Positions 50,897 through 59,752 of a stretch of DNA of 64,000 bases are shown here, piece after piece (positions within the stretch are counted from its first letter, which is position 1; every line of letters begins with the position of its first letter). The stretch is from contig JAKAGT010000004.1 of NCBI GenBank assembly GCA_021825585.1, positions 62,001 through 126,000 on the forward strand, given 5' to 3'. The position numbers and the translations under genes are program-made. Under the pieces are notes generated by a model that saw only the letters and a list, made by a program, of their open reading frames with translations, was not told the DNA's origin and did not search any database. The stretch is from Bacteroidota bacterium. GTDB lineage: Bacteria; Bacteroidota; Ignavibacteria; Kryptoniales; JAKASW01.

Positions 50897-53377
50897 TTGA
50901 AAAACGTGAAGAAATATCGTGAACTGACTCCGGATGAGCTTACCTGGCACTGCCCGGAGAGCGAACTCAATTTCAATTCAACAGAAGAGCTGGAGTCCAT
51001 CGATGCTATTATAGGACAGGAGAGAGCCGTAAAGGCGCTGCAATTTGGTGTGGAGATAAAGAGTCCGGGTTACAACGTATTTGTAAGCGGGATCGCCGGC
51101 ACAGGAAGGTTGACCACGATAAAACGGCTGCTCGAAGAAATCACGACGGAGTGTACCCCATCTCCCGACAGATGTTACGTTTACAATTTCAAGGAGCCTG
51201 ACAATCCTCACCTCCTTGAATTCGAGCGCGGACATGGAAGCAAGTTCAATGATGACCTCAGCGCGACCGTCCGATACCTGAGGAGGAGGATTCCGGAGCT
51301 TCTCACCGGCGAAGCCTATACCGACTCGAGGGACAAGATCGTAGACGGTTTTGAGAAACGCGAGAAGGCTCTCCTGCAGGAATTTCAGAAGAAGATCGAA
51401 AGCGACGGCTTCGCGCTGGTCCCGATACAGATCGGCCCGGTGGCCCAGCCGCAGGTCTTTCCAACTTTCATGGGCAAACCCATCTCGATCGAGGAGCTCG
51501 AGCAGCTTGCCGCCGATGGGAAGATTACCCGCGGGGAGTATTCGGGAATCGAGCAGAAGCTCCAGGAGCACAGGAAGGAGCTCGTCGCCGTTGCAAGGAA
51601 GGGTTCTGCACTCGCAAGGGAGATGATGAGAAAGGTCGAGGAGATGGAGCGGCAGACCGTCGCAGGTGTCGTGGGATTGATATTCGATGAACTCGAAAGC
51701 AGGCACAAGAACAACCAGCAGGTCTTGGATTACCTCAAGCTTGTACAGGAACACACGCTCAACAACATACAGATTTTCAAAAGAGTTGAGGAACAGGATA
51801 CGGAAATGCCGCTTGGCGCCCCGCCGCCGCAGAGGCCCGAGACTGATCCATTCATCGTCTATCGCGTGAACGTCATCCAGGATAACACCGGGAAAGAACC
51901 TTGCCCGGTCGTAATTGAGACGAGCCCGACTTACACGAACCTGTTCGGCACGATAGAGCGGACCGTGGACGCGCGCGGGTTCCTCCAGACGGACCATATG
52001 AAGATAAAAGGCGGTGCCCTGTTGAGGGCGGACGGCGGCTTCATCGTGTTAAACGCGCTCGATGCACTGACGGAACCCGGAGTCTGGAAGGCGCTCAAGC
52101 GTACGCTGATGTACAGGAAACTCGAGATTCAGCCTCTCGACACCTTTTTCCAGGTGAGCCAGCTCGCGCTGAAACCCGAGCCGATCGAAATCAACGTCAA
52201 GGTCATCCTCATCGGCGATCCTTACATCTATAATATACTCTACGATGCTGAAGAAGATTTCAAGAAGATATTCAAGGTAAAGGCGGATTTCGACAGCGAA
52301 GTCAAGCTCGACCCCCAGAAGATAAACGAGTACGCTCGATTCGTGGCCCGCATTTGCAGGATCGAGAAGCTGATGCACTTCGACAAGTCCGGCGTCGCAG
52401 CCGTGATAGAGTTTGCGGCGCGGCGGGCAGGCAGGCAGGACAAACTCTGGACCAGGTTCAGCGATATTGCCGATCTGCTGCGGGAGGCAAACTTCTGGGC
52501 GAGCAAGAACTCACACAGGCTGGTTAACCGCGAAGATGTCAACAGAAGTCTCGATTCGCTCATAGAGAGAAACAATTTGATTGAAGACAAGATTCAGGAG
52601 ATGATCGAGCAGGACGTCCTGATGATCGACACAACTGGCGAGCGCGTCGGGCAGGTCAACGGGCTTTCAGTCTACGACATCGGCTACTATTCATTCGGGA
52701 GGCCGACGAGGATTACCGCGGCGGTCGGGATGGGCAAAGCCGGAATCACGAGCATCGAGCGCGACGCAAACCTGTCCGGCAAGATACACGACAAGGGAGT
52801 GATGACGCTTTCGGGCTATCTCCGCGACAGGTTCGCGAAGGAGAAGGCGCTTTCTCTCTCGGCAAGCATCGCGTTCGAGCAGTCGTACAGCGGCGTCGAC
52901 GGCGACAGCGCATCATCTACCGAGCTTTACGCCATACTCTCCAGCCTGAGCGATTTGCCCATCAAACAGGGCATCGCCGTTACCGGAAGCGTGAACCAGA
53001 AGGGCGACATACAACCGATCGGCGGAGTGAACCAGAAGATCGAGGGATTCTATCAGGTATGCAAGGCGAAGGGACTGACCGGCGACCAGGGAGTCATCAT
53101 ACCGACAAGGAATGTGAAGGATCTCGTCCTGCGCGACGAAGTCGTACAAGCGGTGAAAGAGAAGAAATTCCACATTTACCCGGTAGAGAAGATTGATGAA
53201 GGGATAGAGATACTGACCGGCAGACCGGCCGGCAAGCAGGATCCGAAAGGAAAATACGAGAATGATTCGGTATTCGGACTCGTAGCAAAGCAACTGAAGA
53301 AAATGGCTGGAGAAAAGAAGGAGACTGGGGCTGGGAGAACGGGAAAACGCAATACGGGGAGACGAAGGAGGAGATAG
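50897..53377 (+). CDS. Lon-like ATP-dependent protease (AAA_32/S16)
   Basis: 826 residues from a TTG at 50897. The N-terminal AAA-like region has SGIAGTGRLTTIKRLLEE in place of a standard Walker A, followed by a coiled helical insertion (about 170-290). Then comes a second ATPase portion (LRADGGFIVLNALDAL) and the C-terminal S16 protease: Ser in GDSASSTELYAILSSLS and Lys in GSVNQKGDIQPIGGVNQK form the Ser-Lys dyad. These Lon-related proteases degrade unfolded proteins. The last 22 residues (KKETGAGRTGKRNTGRRRRR region) come from a 7-bp-period tract. It may be independent of the neighbouring genes. Confidence 0.9.
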   Translation: MKNVKKYRELTPDELTWHCPESELNFNSTEELESIDAIIGQERAVKALQFGVEIKSPGYNVFVSGIAGTGRLTTIKRLLEEITTECTPSPDRCYVYNFKEPDNPHLLEFERGHGSKFNDDLSATVRYLRRRIPELLTGEAYTDSRDKIVDGFEKREKALLQEFQKKIESDGFALVPIQIGPVAQPQVFPTFMGKPISIEELEQLAADGKITRGEYSGIEQKLQEHRKELVAVARKGSALAREMMRKVEEMERQTVAGVVGLIFDELESRHKNNQQVLDYLKLVQEHTLNNIQIFKRVEEQDTEMPLGAPPPQRPETDPFIVYRVNVIQDNTGKEPCPVVIETSPTYTNLFGTIERTVDARGFLQTDHMKIKGGALLRADGGFIVLNALDALTEPGVWKALKRTLMYRKLEIQPLDTFFQVSQLALKPEPIEINVKVILIGDPYIYNILYDAEEDFKKIFKVKADFDSEVKLDPQKINEYARFVARICRIEKLMHFDKSGVAAVIEFAARRAGRQDKLWTRFSDIADLLREANFWASKNSHRLVNREDVNRSLDSLIERNNLIEDKIQEMIEQDVLMIDTTGERVGQVNGLSVYDIGYYSFGRPTRITAAVGMGKAGITSIERDANLSGKIHDKGVMTLSGYLRDRFAKEKALSLSASIAFEQSYSGVDGDSASSTELYAILSSLSDLPIKQGIAVTGSVNQKGDIQPIGGVNQKIEGFYQVCKAKGLTGDQGVIIPTRNVKDLVLRDEVVQAVKEKKFHIYPVEKIDEGIEILTGRPAGKQDPKGKYENDSVFGLVAKQLKKMAGEKKETGAGRTGKRNTGRRRRR
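53312..53374. repeat. 7-bp-period tract forming the end of the Lon-like gene
   Basis: Nine degenerate heptamers (for example TGGGGCT then GGGAGAA) directly before the TAG stop codon. Translation gives a basic, low-complexity tail. It is the same class as the tract inside murB. Confidence 0.65.
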
Positions 53378-53390
53378 TGCGTTTACAACC

Positions 53391-53415
53391 GCGACTCACT
53401 TTAGAAGTGAGTCGC
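53391..53415. repeat. GCGACTCACTT dyad repeat, copy 1
   Basis: Perfect 11-bp stem GCGACTCACTT/AAGTGAGTCGC with loop TAG, 13 bases after the Lon-like stop. Same core as 55764-55800 and, degenerate, 57433-57457. It may double as a terminator. Confidence 0.7.
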
Positions 53416-53468
53416 AGTCAACTTTCCCAATCGTCGCGGGTACTATCACTGCAGACATTTGCCGGTCT

Positions 53469-55616
53469 CTATTCGAGAGGCTGAAAACCGGGGTGACCGG
53501 TCTGCCAGAGAATAAAGGAATACTGGTCAGCGAAATTCCGGAAAGTCACCATTTTCTCTTCGGTAAAATGCCCGCTCTCGTAGTTCACCTTCATGAGTAC
53601 CGGCTTGCCCGAGCCAGTCGCCTGCTGGAGGGCAGCCGCGAATTTTCCCGGCTCCCATGCGACAACGCGCGGGTCATTCCAGCCTGCGACACAAATCACG
53701 GAAGGATACTTCACGCCCGGCTGCACATGCTGCACGCCGTCCATCTCATACAAAGCAAGACATTGCAGCGAGTCTTTCACCGTCCCGAACTCCGCAATGT
53801 TCGGGGGACCGTTCGGCGTGAACTCCATGCGTATGGCGTTTGCACAGCCTACGTTGCAGATCGCAGCCCCGAACAAGTCGGGCCGTTCGGTAATCGCGCG
53901 GCTGATGAGTATGCCGCCGGCGCTCGTTCCCATGCCGGCAAGCCTGGCGGGGGAAGTGTACCCCTCCTTAACCAGGTATTCTGCACAAGAAATGAAATCC
54001 TTCCACGTATTCGGCTTCGTCGTCTTGTATCCAGCCCTGTACCACGATTCTCCCTTCTCGCCGCCGCCGCGCACGTGTGCGTATGCGAGCACGACCCCCT
54101 TCAGGGCAATCGACCGGCGGATGCTGAAATAAGGTGTGGCGCTGTAACCGTAGGCACCGTATCCTTCCAGGAGACAGCTGTTGTTGCCGTCTTTGTGCAG
54201 TCCTTTCTCATAAATAATCGAGAGAGGGATCATCGTGCCGTCGTGACCGCGCACCTCCACTTCCTCCGACACCAGGTTTTCAAACCCGGGATATTTTATA
54301 TCGGTATTGAAAGCGCTTTCCGCAAAGAAATCCTTGTCCGCATCATAATCGTACCACTTTGTCGGCGACGTCCACGAGGAAATCGTAACGAGAAACCGGT
54401 TGCCGAATCTGTCGGGACAGCTAACATCGACGGTGCCCGACATCGGGAGCGAAAGCTCGGTCGTCTTCCCGCTGTTGAAATGATAAGAGAGTACACGTCC
54501 TGTAATCCCGTTCGAGTAAACGGCAAGCAAATGGTCATTGCTCTTGGCAATGTACTGCAAGACGTCTTTCTGCTCCGGCAAAACAGTTTCCGCATGATCC
54601 CAATCGGGATGGTCAATGCGTGTCGAGACGAGCTTGTAATTGTGGGCCTGTTTGAGGGTGATCGCGTAGACTCTGTCGCCGTGAAACTCCATCCCGCGTA
54701 CCAGGCTGTCCGACTGGGTACAGAGAACCTTCCAGTCGATCCTGGAATTCTCCATTTCCCTCGCAGGGGCATAATACACTCGCATCTCCGGCTGAACGGT
54801 ATAAAGATATCCGAAGACGTAATCGGGGTATGTTTCGTCCATTACGGCGATGGGGAATTCGTTCGGGGCAATGTTGAGCTCGGGGTAACTCCCGTTGCTG
54901 AAGAAGTCGATATCGCCTGATGTGTCTGCGCCAATCTCGTGCAATTTCGTTTTCAGGTTCAGCTCGAAATCCGGACTCTTGTTGTCGGCGCTCTTCTGCC
55001 ACAAGTAAACGAGAGACATATTATCCAGCGTCCAGCAAATCGGTCCGCGGGTCGGGAAAATGCTCTCGGGATAAAGTGTTCCGTCATCGACATTCAGAAT
55101 CCGAATCTCGGAAACCTCGGCTCCCCCGGAGGATAACGCCAACGCTACATTCTTACCGTCGTAGCTGGGGACAAAGCTGACAACGGTCGTGACGACCCCC
55201 TTTTGATACGTAGCGGGATCGAACAGCAGTTTCTCGTCCCCGTCCCAGTCTGCGCGCCAATAAATCTTACCGATGTTTTCGCCGCCCCTGGTCTTCCTGT
55301 AAAAGAGCCTGTTTGCCTCGAAGACGATCTCGGAATAGTTTGCGGGTTTGAGCGAGTCCAGCGACATCCACTCTTTAACCAGAGAATCCCTGCCCGGGAT
55401 TCTGTTCAAAAGACTGTCGCTCAACAAAGCCTGAGCCTTGAACCAGTCTTCCACTTCTTTGCTCTTGATGTTCTCCAGCCAGCGGTAAGGATCCTTGATG
55501 GTTTTCCCCCAATACGTGTCCGAGCTATCTACGGTGCGCGTAGGCGGATATGCCAGCTGGGGATAGGCAATCATAGTTGTGGAAAAAAACAGGAAACCGA
55601 AGAAGATTCTTTTCAT
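53469..55616 (-). CDS. Prolyl oligopeptidase family serine peptidase (S9A)
   Basis: 715 residues with a signal peptide (FFGFLFFSTTMIAYP). The propeller domain precedes an alpha/beta-hydrolase domain with oxyanion YGAYGYSATPYF, nucleophile S565 in GTSAGGILISRA, Asp in WNDPRV and His in ESGHFTEEKM. It cleaves short peptides after proline. Exported, so it fits the set of extracellular peptidases in this window. Its 5' side is followed by the dyad repeat and the L-serine dehydratase gene. Confidence 0.94.
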   Translation of the reverse strand: MKRIFFGFLFFSTTMIAYPQLAYPPTRTVDSSDTYWGKTIKDPYRWLENIKSKEVEDWFKAQALLSDSLLNRIPGRDSLVKEWMSLDSLKPANYSEIVFEANRLFYRKTRGGENIGKIYWRADWDGDEKLLFDPATYQKGVVTTVVSFVPSYDGKNVALALSSGGAEVSEIRILNVDDGTLYPESIFPTRGPICWTLDNMSLVYLWQKSADNKSPDFELNLKTKLHEIGADTSGDIDFFSNGSYPELNIAPNEFPIAVMDETYPDYVFGYLYTVQPEMRVYYAPAREMENSRIDWKVLCTQSDSLVRGMEFHGDRVYAITLKQAHNYKLVSTRIDHPDWDHAETVLPEQKDVLQYIAKSNDHLLAVYSNGITGRVLSYHFNSGKTTELSLPMSGTVDVSCPDRFGNRFLVTISSWTSPTKWYDYDADKDFFAESAFNTDIKYPGFENLVSEEVEVRGHDGTMIPLSIIYEKGLHKDGNNSCLLEGYGAYGYSATPYFSIRRSIALKGVVLAYAHVRGGGEKGESWYRAGYKTTKPNTWKDFISCAEYLVKEGYTSPARLAGMGTSAGGILISRAITERPDLFGAAICNVGCANAIRMEFTPNGPPNIAEFGTVKDSLQCLALYEMDGVQHVQPGVKYPSVICVAGWNDPRVVAWEPGKFAAALQQATGSGKPVLMKVNYESGHFTEEKMVTFRNFADQYSFILWQTGHPGFQPLE

Positions 55617-55763
55617 GCTATTGCCCTCCTAACGAAAGTGCAGGATTAGAGTATAGGTAGGTGTTGCTTGAACCACTTTCGCGGATACCCCACTGCCCTT
55701 CCGAAAGATCCCGTCTGCCGCCCTGGCCTTTAGACACCGGAATATCCGAAAAAATATGCGACT

Positions 55764-55800
55764 CTAACTGCGACTCACTTCAAAAGTGAGTCGCAGTTAG
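55764..55800. repeat. GCGACTCACTT dyad repeat, copy 2 (17-bp stem)
   Basis: Perfect stem CTAACTGCGACTCACTT with its complement and loop CAA, between the S9 and sdaA genes and 13 bases after the sdaA stop. It is likely to end transcription of sdaA although a T-run is missing. Confidence 0.75.
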
Positions 55801-55813
55801 CCCAGTTAGCCAC

Positions 55814-57193
55814 TCAACACTCCGGTACGTTGACGGCAAGCCCGCCAAGAGAAGTCTCTTTGTATTTGCTCGCCATGTCGACGCCGGTTTGACGCATCGT
55901 CGCGATCACTTGATCCAGGGACACCTTGTGGAAACCGTCCCCCTTGAGTGCGATGCGCGCCGCGTTGATTGCCTTGACCGCGCCCATCGCGTTGCGCTCG
56001 ATGCACGGGACCTGGACGAGACCGCCGATCGGGTCGCAGGTCAGGCCGAGGTTGTGCTCCATCCCGATCTCAGCCGCGTTTTCGACCTGCTCGTTCGTGC
56101 CGCCGAGTGCAGCCGCGATCCCGGCGGCGGCCATGGAACAAGCGACCCCCACCTCGCCCTGGCAGCCGACTTCAGCACCGGATATGGAAGCGTTCATTTT
56201 ATAGAGCATGGCAATCGCCCCTGCGGTTAAGAGGAACCTTATTATCCCGTCGTTGTCGGGGCCGGGGGAGAAGTGATAATAGTAGTGCAGAACTGCGGGG
56301 ACAATGCCCGCCGCACCGTTCGTCGGCGCAGTCACCACACGGCCGCCGGCGGCATTCTCTTCATTTACTGCCAGCGCGTACAGGTTCACCCAGTCGAGGA
56401 TGCTCAGCGGATCGCGGAGCGCCTGTTCCGGCCGCTCGATCAGTTCCCTGTGAATGTGGGGCGCGCGTCTCTCGATTTCCAGCCCGCCGGGGAGCGTCCC
56501 CTCCGTCTTGAGCCCGCGTGCCACGCATCCCTGCATCACTTTCCAGATATTCAGGAGCCCTTCGTGTACCTCGCGCTCCGAACGCCAGCGCACCTCGTTC
56601 TGCATCACAAGCTGCGCGATGGTTATGCCTCTCTCGTTGCACAACCGGAGAAGCTCTTCGCTGCTGGTGAATGGGTTCGGAGCAGGGACGCGGCTGCCCT
56701 CCGGAGGAGCCAATTTGTCCTCCGTTCCGGTCGCCACGAATCCTCCTCCGACGGAGTAGTAAAGTTGAGAGGTGAGCCGCTGCCCCGCGCTGCCGAACGC
56801 AGTGAAGCGCATGCTGTTGGGATGCGCAGGAAGCGTTTTCGCAGTCACGAAGCGCAGTTGTCTCTCCTCGTCGAAACTTATGCGCTGTTTACCCGCAAGT
56901 TCGATCTCGCGGGAAGTGCGCACGGTGCCGATCAGACCAGTAATATTGTCCGGATCGACTCCCTCCGGGGTGATTCCCATCAGCCCGAGCAAGATCGCCC
57001 GGTCCGTACCGTGCCCCTTTCCCGTATAAGCGAGCGAGCCGTACAACTCGATGTCCACTGACGAAACACTATGAAGGACATTCTTCTCTTCGAGGAGAGT
57101 CACGAAACTTCTTGCGGCACGCATCGGCCCGACGACATGCGAACTCGACGGTCCGATACCGATAGTATATATGTCGAATACGCTGACAATCAT
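55814..57193 (-). CDS. sdaA: L-serine ammonia-lyase, iron-sulfur-dependent
   Basis: 459 residues; deaminates L-serine to pyruvate and ammonia. The opening [26 protein letters not shown] is the family start, and the [4Fe-4S] cysteines appear in [13 protein letters not shown] and [13 protein letters not shown] single-chain, SdaA-type enzyme. No serine transporter adjoins. It fits amino-acid fermentation or use of serine from secreted peptidases. The frame is intact with the usual length. Confidence 0.95.
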   Translation of the reverse strand: MIVSVFDIYTIGIGPSSSHVVGPMRAARSFVTLLEEKNVLHSVSSVDIELYGSLAYTGKGHGTDRAILLGLMGITPEGVDPDNITGLIGTVRTSREIELAGKQRISFDEERQLRFVTAKTLPAHPNSMRFTAFGSAGQRLTSQLYYSVGGGFVATGTEDKLAPPEGSRVPAPNPFTSSEELLRLCNERGITIAQLVMQNEVRWRSEREVHEGLLNIWKVMQGCVARGLKTEGTLPGGLEIERRAPHIHRELIERPEQALRDPLSILDWVNLYALAVNEENAAGGRVVTAPTNGAAGIVPAVLHYYYHFSPGPDNDGIIRFLLTAGAIAMLYKMNASISGAEVGCQGEVGVACSMAAAGIAAALGGTNEQVENAAEIGMEHNLGLTCDPIGGLVQVPCIERNAMGAVKAINAARIALKGDGFHKVSLDQVIATMRQTGVDMASKYKETSLGGLAVNVPEC

Positions 57194-57327
57194 TTTCGTT
57201 CTTTCATGTGTTCTGAATTTTACAGTGGGGAATTTTGTGCGGACGCGGCCACATATTCAAGTCCGTATAATACCGCCCGCTTCAGAAACTTATTCCGGTG
57301 TTCCCGCTCCGCAGATAAAAACAATTC

Positions 57328-57411
57328 TTAAATGAACACCACTTTGCCGCGGAGTTTCGCAAGCTCCAACGCATCGAGCGAACCCAGTGACGCGAATCGC
57401 AAAGCTTTCAT
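57328..57411 (-). pseudogene. Collapsed remnant resembling a quinone oxidoreductase
   Basis: A 27-codon frame, MKALRFASLGSLDALELAKL followed by RGKVVFI and a stop. The first part resembles the N-terminus and the last part the C-terminus of zinc-type alcohol dehydrogenase/quinone oxidoreductase proteins, which are normally about 330 residues. This suggests a large internal deletion that kept both ends. A short unrelated peptide remains possible. Confidence 0.35.
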
Positions 57412-57432
57412 GTCCGATTCAGCCGGTGGACC

Positions 57433-57457
57433 GCGTTGCACTTTCGAAGTGAATCGC
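57433..57457. repeat. GCGACTCACTT dyad repeat, degenerate copy 3
   Basis: GCGTTGCACTT-TCG-AAGTGAATCGC, 9 of 11 pairs kept. Located between the oxidoreductase remnant and the stop of the glycosylhydrolase gene. Confidence 0.45.
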
Positions 57458-57471
57458 GATCCGCCAACACA

Positions 57472-58605
57472 TTAATCTTTCGTCGCCGCGTTCGCGAAAC
57501 TCTGCCAGAGAGGATCGGACATGCCCTGGAAAGAGAAGATTGAGAGCCCGCTGGATCCGGCATCGTGAGATACGCTAACTGCCTTTGCAATATCGTCAGG
57601 ACTCATTCCGTTAACCATTATGCCGCTATATATCGGCGCATCGTTTCTCATCCCTCTCACTTCCTGTTCAGTCATATATCCGATCCATTCGATTCCTTGG
57701 TCATACGCCCTGTTGTATAGCATTGGCAACGCTCCATCTAAATTCCAATGCATCCACTGTTGCCGGACGTCCCGCCAGTTCGGAAATACGGCCGCGGTGG
57801 CCTTCTTCCCGTGTTTGTGGACGATGGGTACATATATGTCATTTACCAGATGAGTTATCCGGTGATAACGAAACTTTCTCCACGCGTAGTTCCCTGTCGG
57901 ATCCTCAAGCTTCAGCGGGTCGGTTCCGGTTTGCTTCTTGAAGTCCTCACGGCAAACATCGCAGTAACAGTAATCATACTGCGGCAGCTCGCGGTCCTGC
58001 TTGATATTGTACCTCGGCTGGAGGGCTACCGGCAGTATCACGTCGGGATATCGAATGAAATCAAAATGAACTCCGTCCAGACCGTCGATTTGCGAGAGCT
58101 CGGTCACGGTCTCCTTCACAAATTCGCGCGCTCCTTCTCTCGACGGACAGAAGAACTTGTAATTTGGGACATAAGCAGGCTTAACCGCAGCCGACTCTCC
58201 CAGCCGGTTCACAACGTACCACTCCGGATGTTTCTCGACAACTTCCGGAATATTGCAAGGCATCGACCACATCCAGGCATGCACCTCGAGCCCTTCTGCC
58301 TTAGCCAGAGGGAGTATAGTCTCGAGCCACGGCGCGCCGACAGGAAGATGTTTACTCTCGTAAAAAGCCTGGTTGCTGTTATAGATCTCCGGCAGGATGG
58401 CATCGATTCCAGACTGGCGCATTAATGCGAATCTCTTTTTCCACTGATCGACGCTCGCCTCCGTGTCGGTTCCTATCCATACCCAATTCTTGAATCTTTT
58501 CTTCCTGGTTCCAGCAATAAGTCTCTCAACAGGCCTTGTTAGCTCGCCCGCTGCCAGTCCCAGACCGGCAACACCGACAACCTTCAAGAATTCTCTTTTG
58601 TCCAT
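57472..58605 (-). CDS. Putative family 10-like glycosylhydrolase, exported
   Basis: 377 residues. The N-terminus MDKREFLKVVGVAGLGLAAG is like a Tat/Sec signal with KREFLK. The body resembles the GHL10-like family: NWVWIGTDTEASVDQWKKRF, EVHAWMWSMP, DGVHFDFIRYP (acidic residues at the expected active site), and NLDGALPMLYNR. A Cys pair lies in CYCDVCREDF. Probably acts on a glycan in the envelope; the substrate is unknown. No associated carbohydrate genes adjoin it. Confidence 0.8.
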   Translation of the reverse strand: MDKREFLKVVGVAGLGLAAGELTRPVERLIAGTRKKRFKNWVWIGTDTEASVDQWKKRFALMRQSGIDAILPEIYNSNQAFYESKHLPVGAPWLETILPLAKAEGLEVHAWMWSMPCNIPEVVEKHPEWYVVNRLGESAAVKPAYVPNYKFFCPSREGAREFVKETVTELSQIDGLDGVHFDFIRYPDVILPVALQPRYNIKQDRELPQYDYCYCDVCREDFKKQTGTDPLKLEDPTGNYAWRKFRYHRITHLVNDIYVPIVHKHGKKATAAVFPNWRDVRQQWMHWNLDGALPMLYNRAYDQGIEWIGYMTEQEVRGMRNDAPIYSGIMVNGMSPDDIAKAVSVSHDAGSSGLSIFSFQGMSDPLWQSFANAATKD

Positions 58606-58698
58606 CGATTTCCCTTTCTTTGAATAACGAGTTTAAAACGGTTCCCTCTAAGTTCGTCGCTCAGGTGAAAATGGAACGCATCCCGGAATATTATTCTG

Positions 58699-59496
58699 TC
58701 AAGCGGCCGTATCGTCCCTATCGTCCTTCTGTTTTGCCTGCTCTCCTTTCAGGTTCTCGAAAGCGGCCTCAGCTGCCATCTGTTCCGCTGCCTTCTTTGT
58801 TTTGCCCGACCCGATTCCGCGAGACTCCTCGCCGACCAACACTTCGACCGTGAAGGTTCTGTCATGGTCAGGCCCCTCTTCCTTGATGAGATTATAACGC
58901 GGTGCACCGAGTCCGCGAGACTGGGCCAGCTCGAGCAGTGCACTCTTGAAATTCTTATCGAGTGGTTTGAAAGTCCCCTTGCCGATTTCCCTCTCTCTGG
59001 GCATGACAGCCTGTGCTATGAAGCTCCTTGCGGCCTTTATTCCGCCGTCCAAATAGATCGCAGCTATTACCGCCTCAAACGCATCGGAGATGATAGTCTC
59101 ATACCCCCTCTCGATCGCTTGCTGCGCGCTGCTGCTCAAAGCCATAAAATTGGAGAGGTCCAGTTCCGCAGCGCACTCAGCAAGGGCATGCTGGTTGACG
59201 AGGAGGCTTCTCAAACGTGTCATCTGCCCCTCGTCCAGCTCGGGATACTCATTGAACAGAAATTCGGCCACGAGCAGGTTGAGGACCGCATCACCCAGAT
59301 ATTCCATCCGCTCGTTGGACCTTTTCCTCTCGTTGGAGGAGAAAGAGAGCGCCGACCTGTGAGTCAACGCCTCTACAAAATACTCTTCTTTCTTTATCCT
59401 AATCCCGAGGGATTTCTCGAGTTCACCTTTTTTCTTCAGACGATTACCCCGTCTGAGTATCCGTGTCTGAATGAACCTCCTGGGGGAAAAAGTCAT
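58699..59496 (-). CDS. rnc: Ribonuclease III
   Basis: 265 residues; cleaves double-stranded RNA in rRNA and mRNA processing. EALTHRSA, the signature ERMEYLGDAVLNL with catalytic acidic residues, and SDAFEAVIAAIYLDGG are followed by a double-stranded RNA binding domain (FKSALLELAQSRGLGAPRY, GSGKTKKAAEQMAAEAAFENL). It is the last gene of the fab operon, 256 bp after fabF. That gap shows no clear gene. Confidence 0.96.
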   Translation of the reverse strand: MTFSPRRFIQTRILRRGNRLKKKGELEKSLGIRIKKEEYFVEALTHRSALSFSSNERKRSNERMEYLGDAVLNLLVAEFLFNEYPELDEGQMTRLRSLLVNQHALAECAAELDLSNFMALSSSAQQAIERGYETIISDAFEAVIAAIYLDGGIKAARSFIAQAVMPREREIGKGTFKPLDKNFKSALLELAQSRGLGAPRYNLIKEEGPDHDRTFTVEVLVGEESRGIGSGKTKKAAEQMAAEAAFENLKGEQAKQKDDRDDTAA

Positions 59497-59752
59497 CGTC
59501 AGTCTGCGATTTCTGAGCCTAGATTTCCGAAGCGAGCCCTTTATATTTCCGGCTTAATGAATGTGACGAGCGCTGCAATGGAGCGGACCCCCCTTCCCAA
59601 AATGTTCTCCGGGATGAAATTGAACCTGTGCATCGCAAACCGCCGCCAATTTGAACTGCCAGACCCCGTAACGACATCGGTCTTTCATTCTTCCTGTATG
59701 AAGAAGTTCTATATCTCCGGTTTGAATTTTCCGCTCAGGTGACTCTTTTCCA

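Noticed and set aside
53493-54920. 475-residue plus-strand open frame
   Set aside because: It is antisense to the S9 peptidase, which has clear catalytic motifs, and shows no family resemblance of its own.
58864-59742. 292-residue plus-strand open frame, partly in the rnc-fabF gap
   Set aside because: Mostly antisense to rnc; the tail in the gap has no known similarity or ribosome-binding site.
59497-59752. Imperfect direct repeat (TATATTTCCGG / TATATCTCCGG) between fabF and rnc
   Set aside because: Short and only two copies; could be chance.
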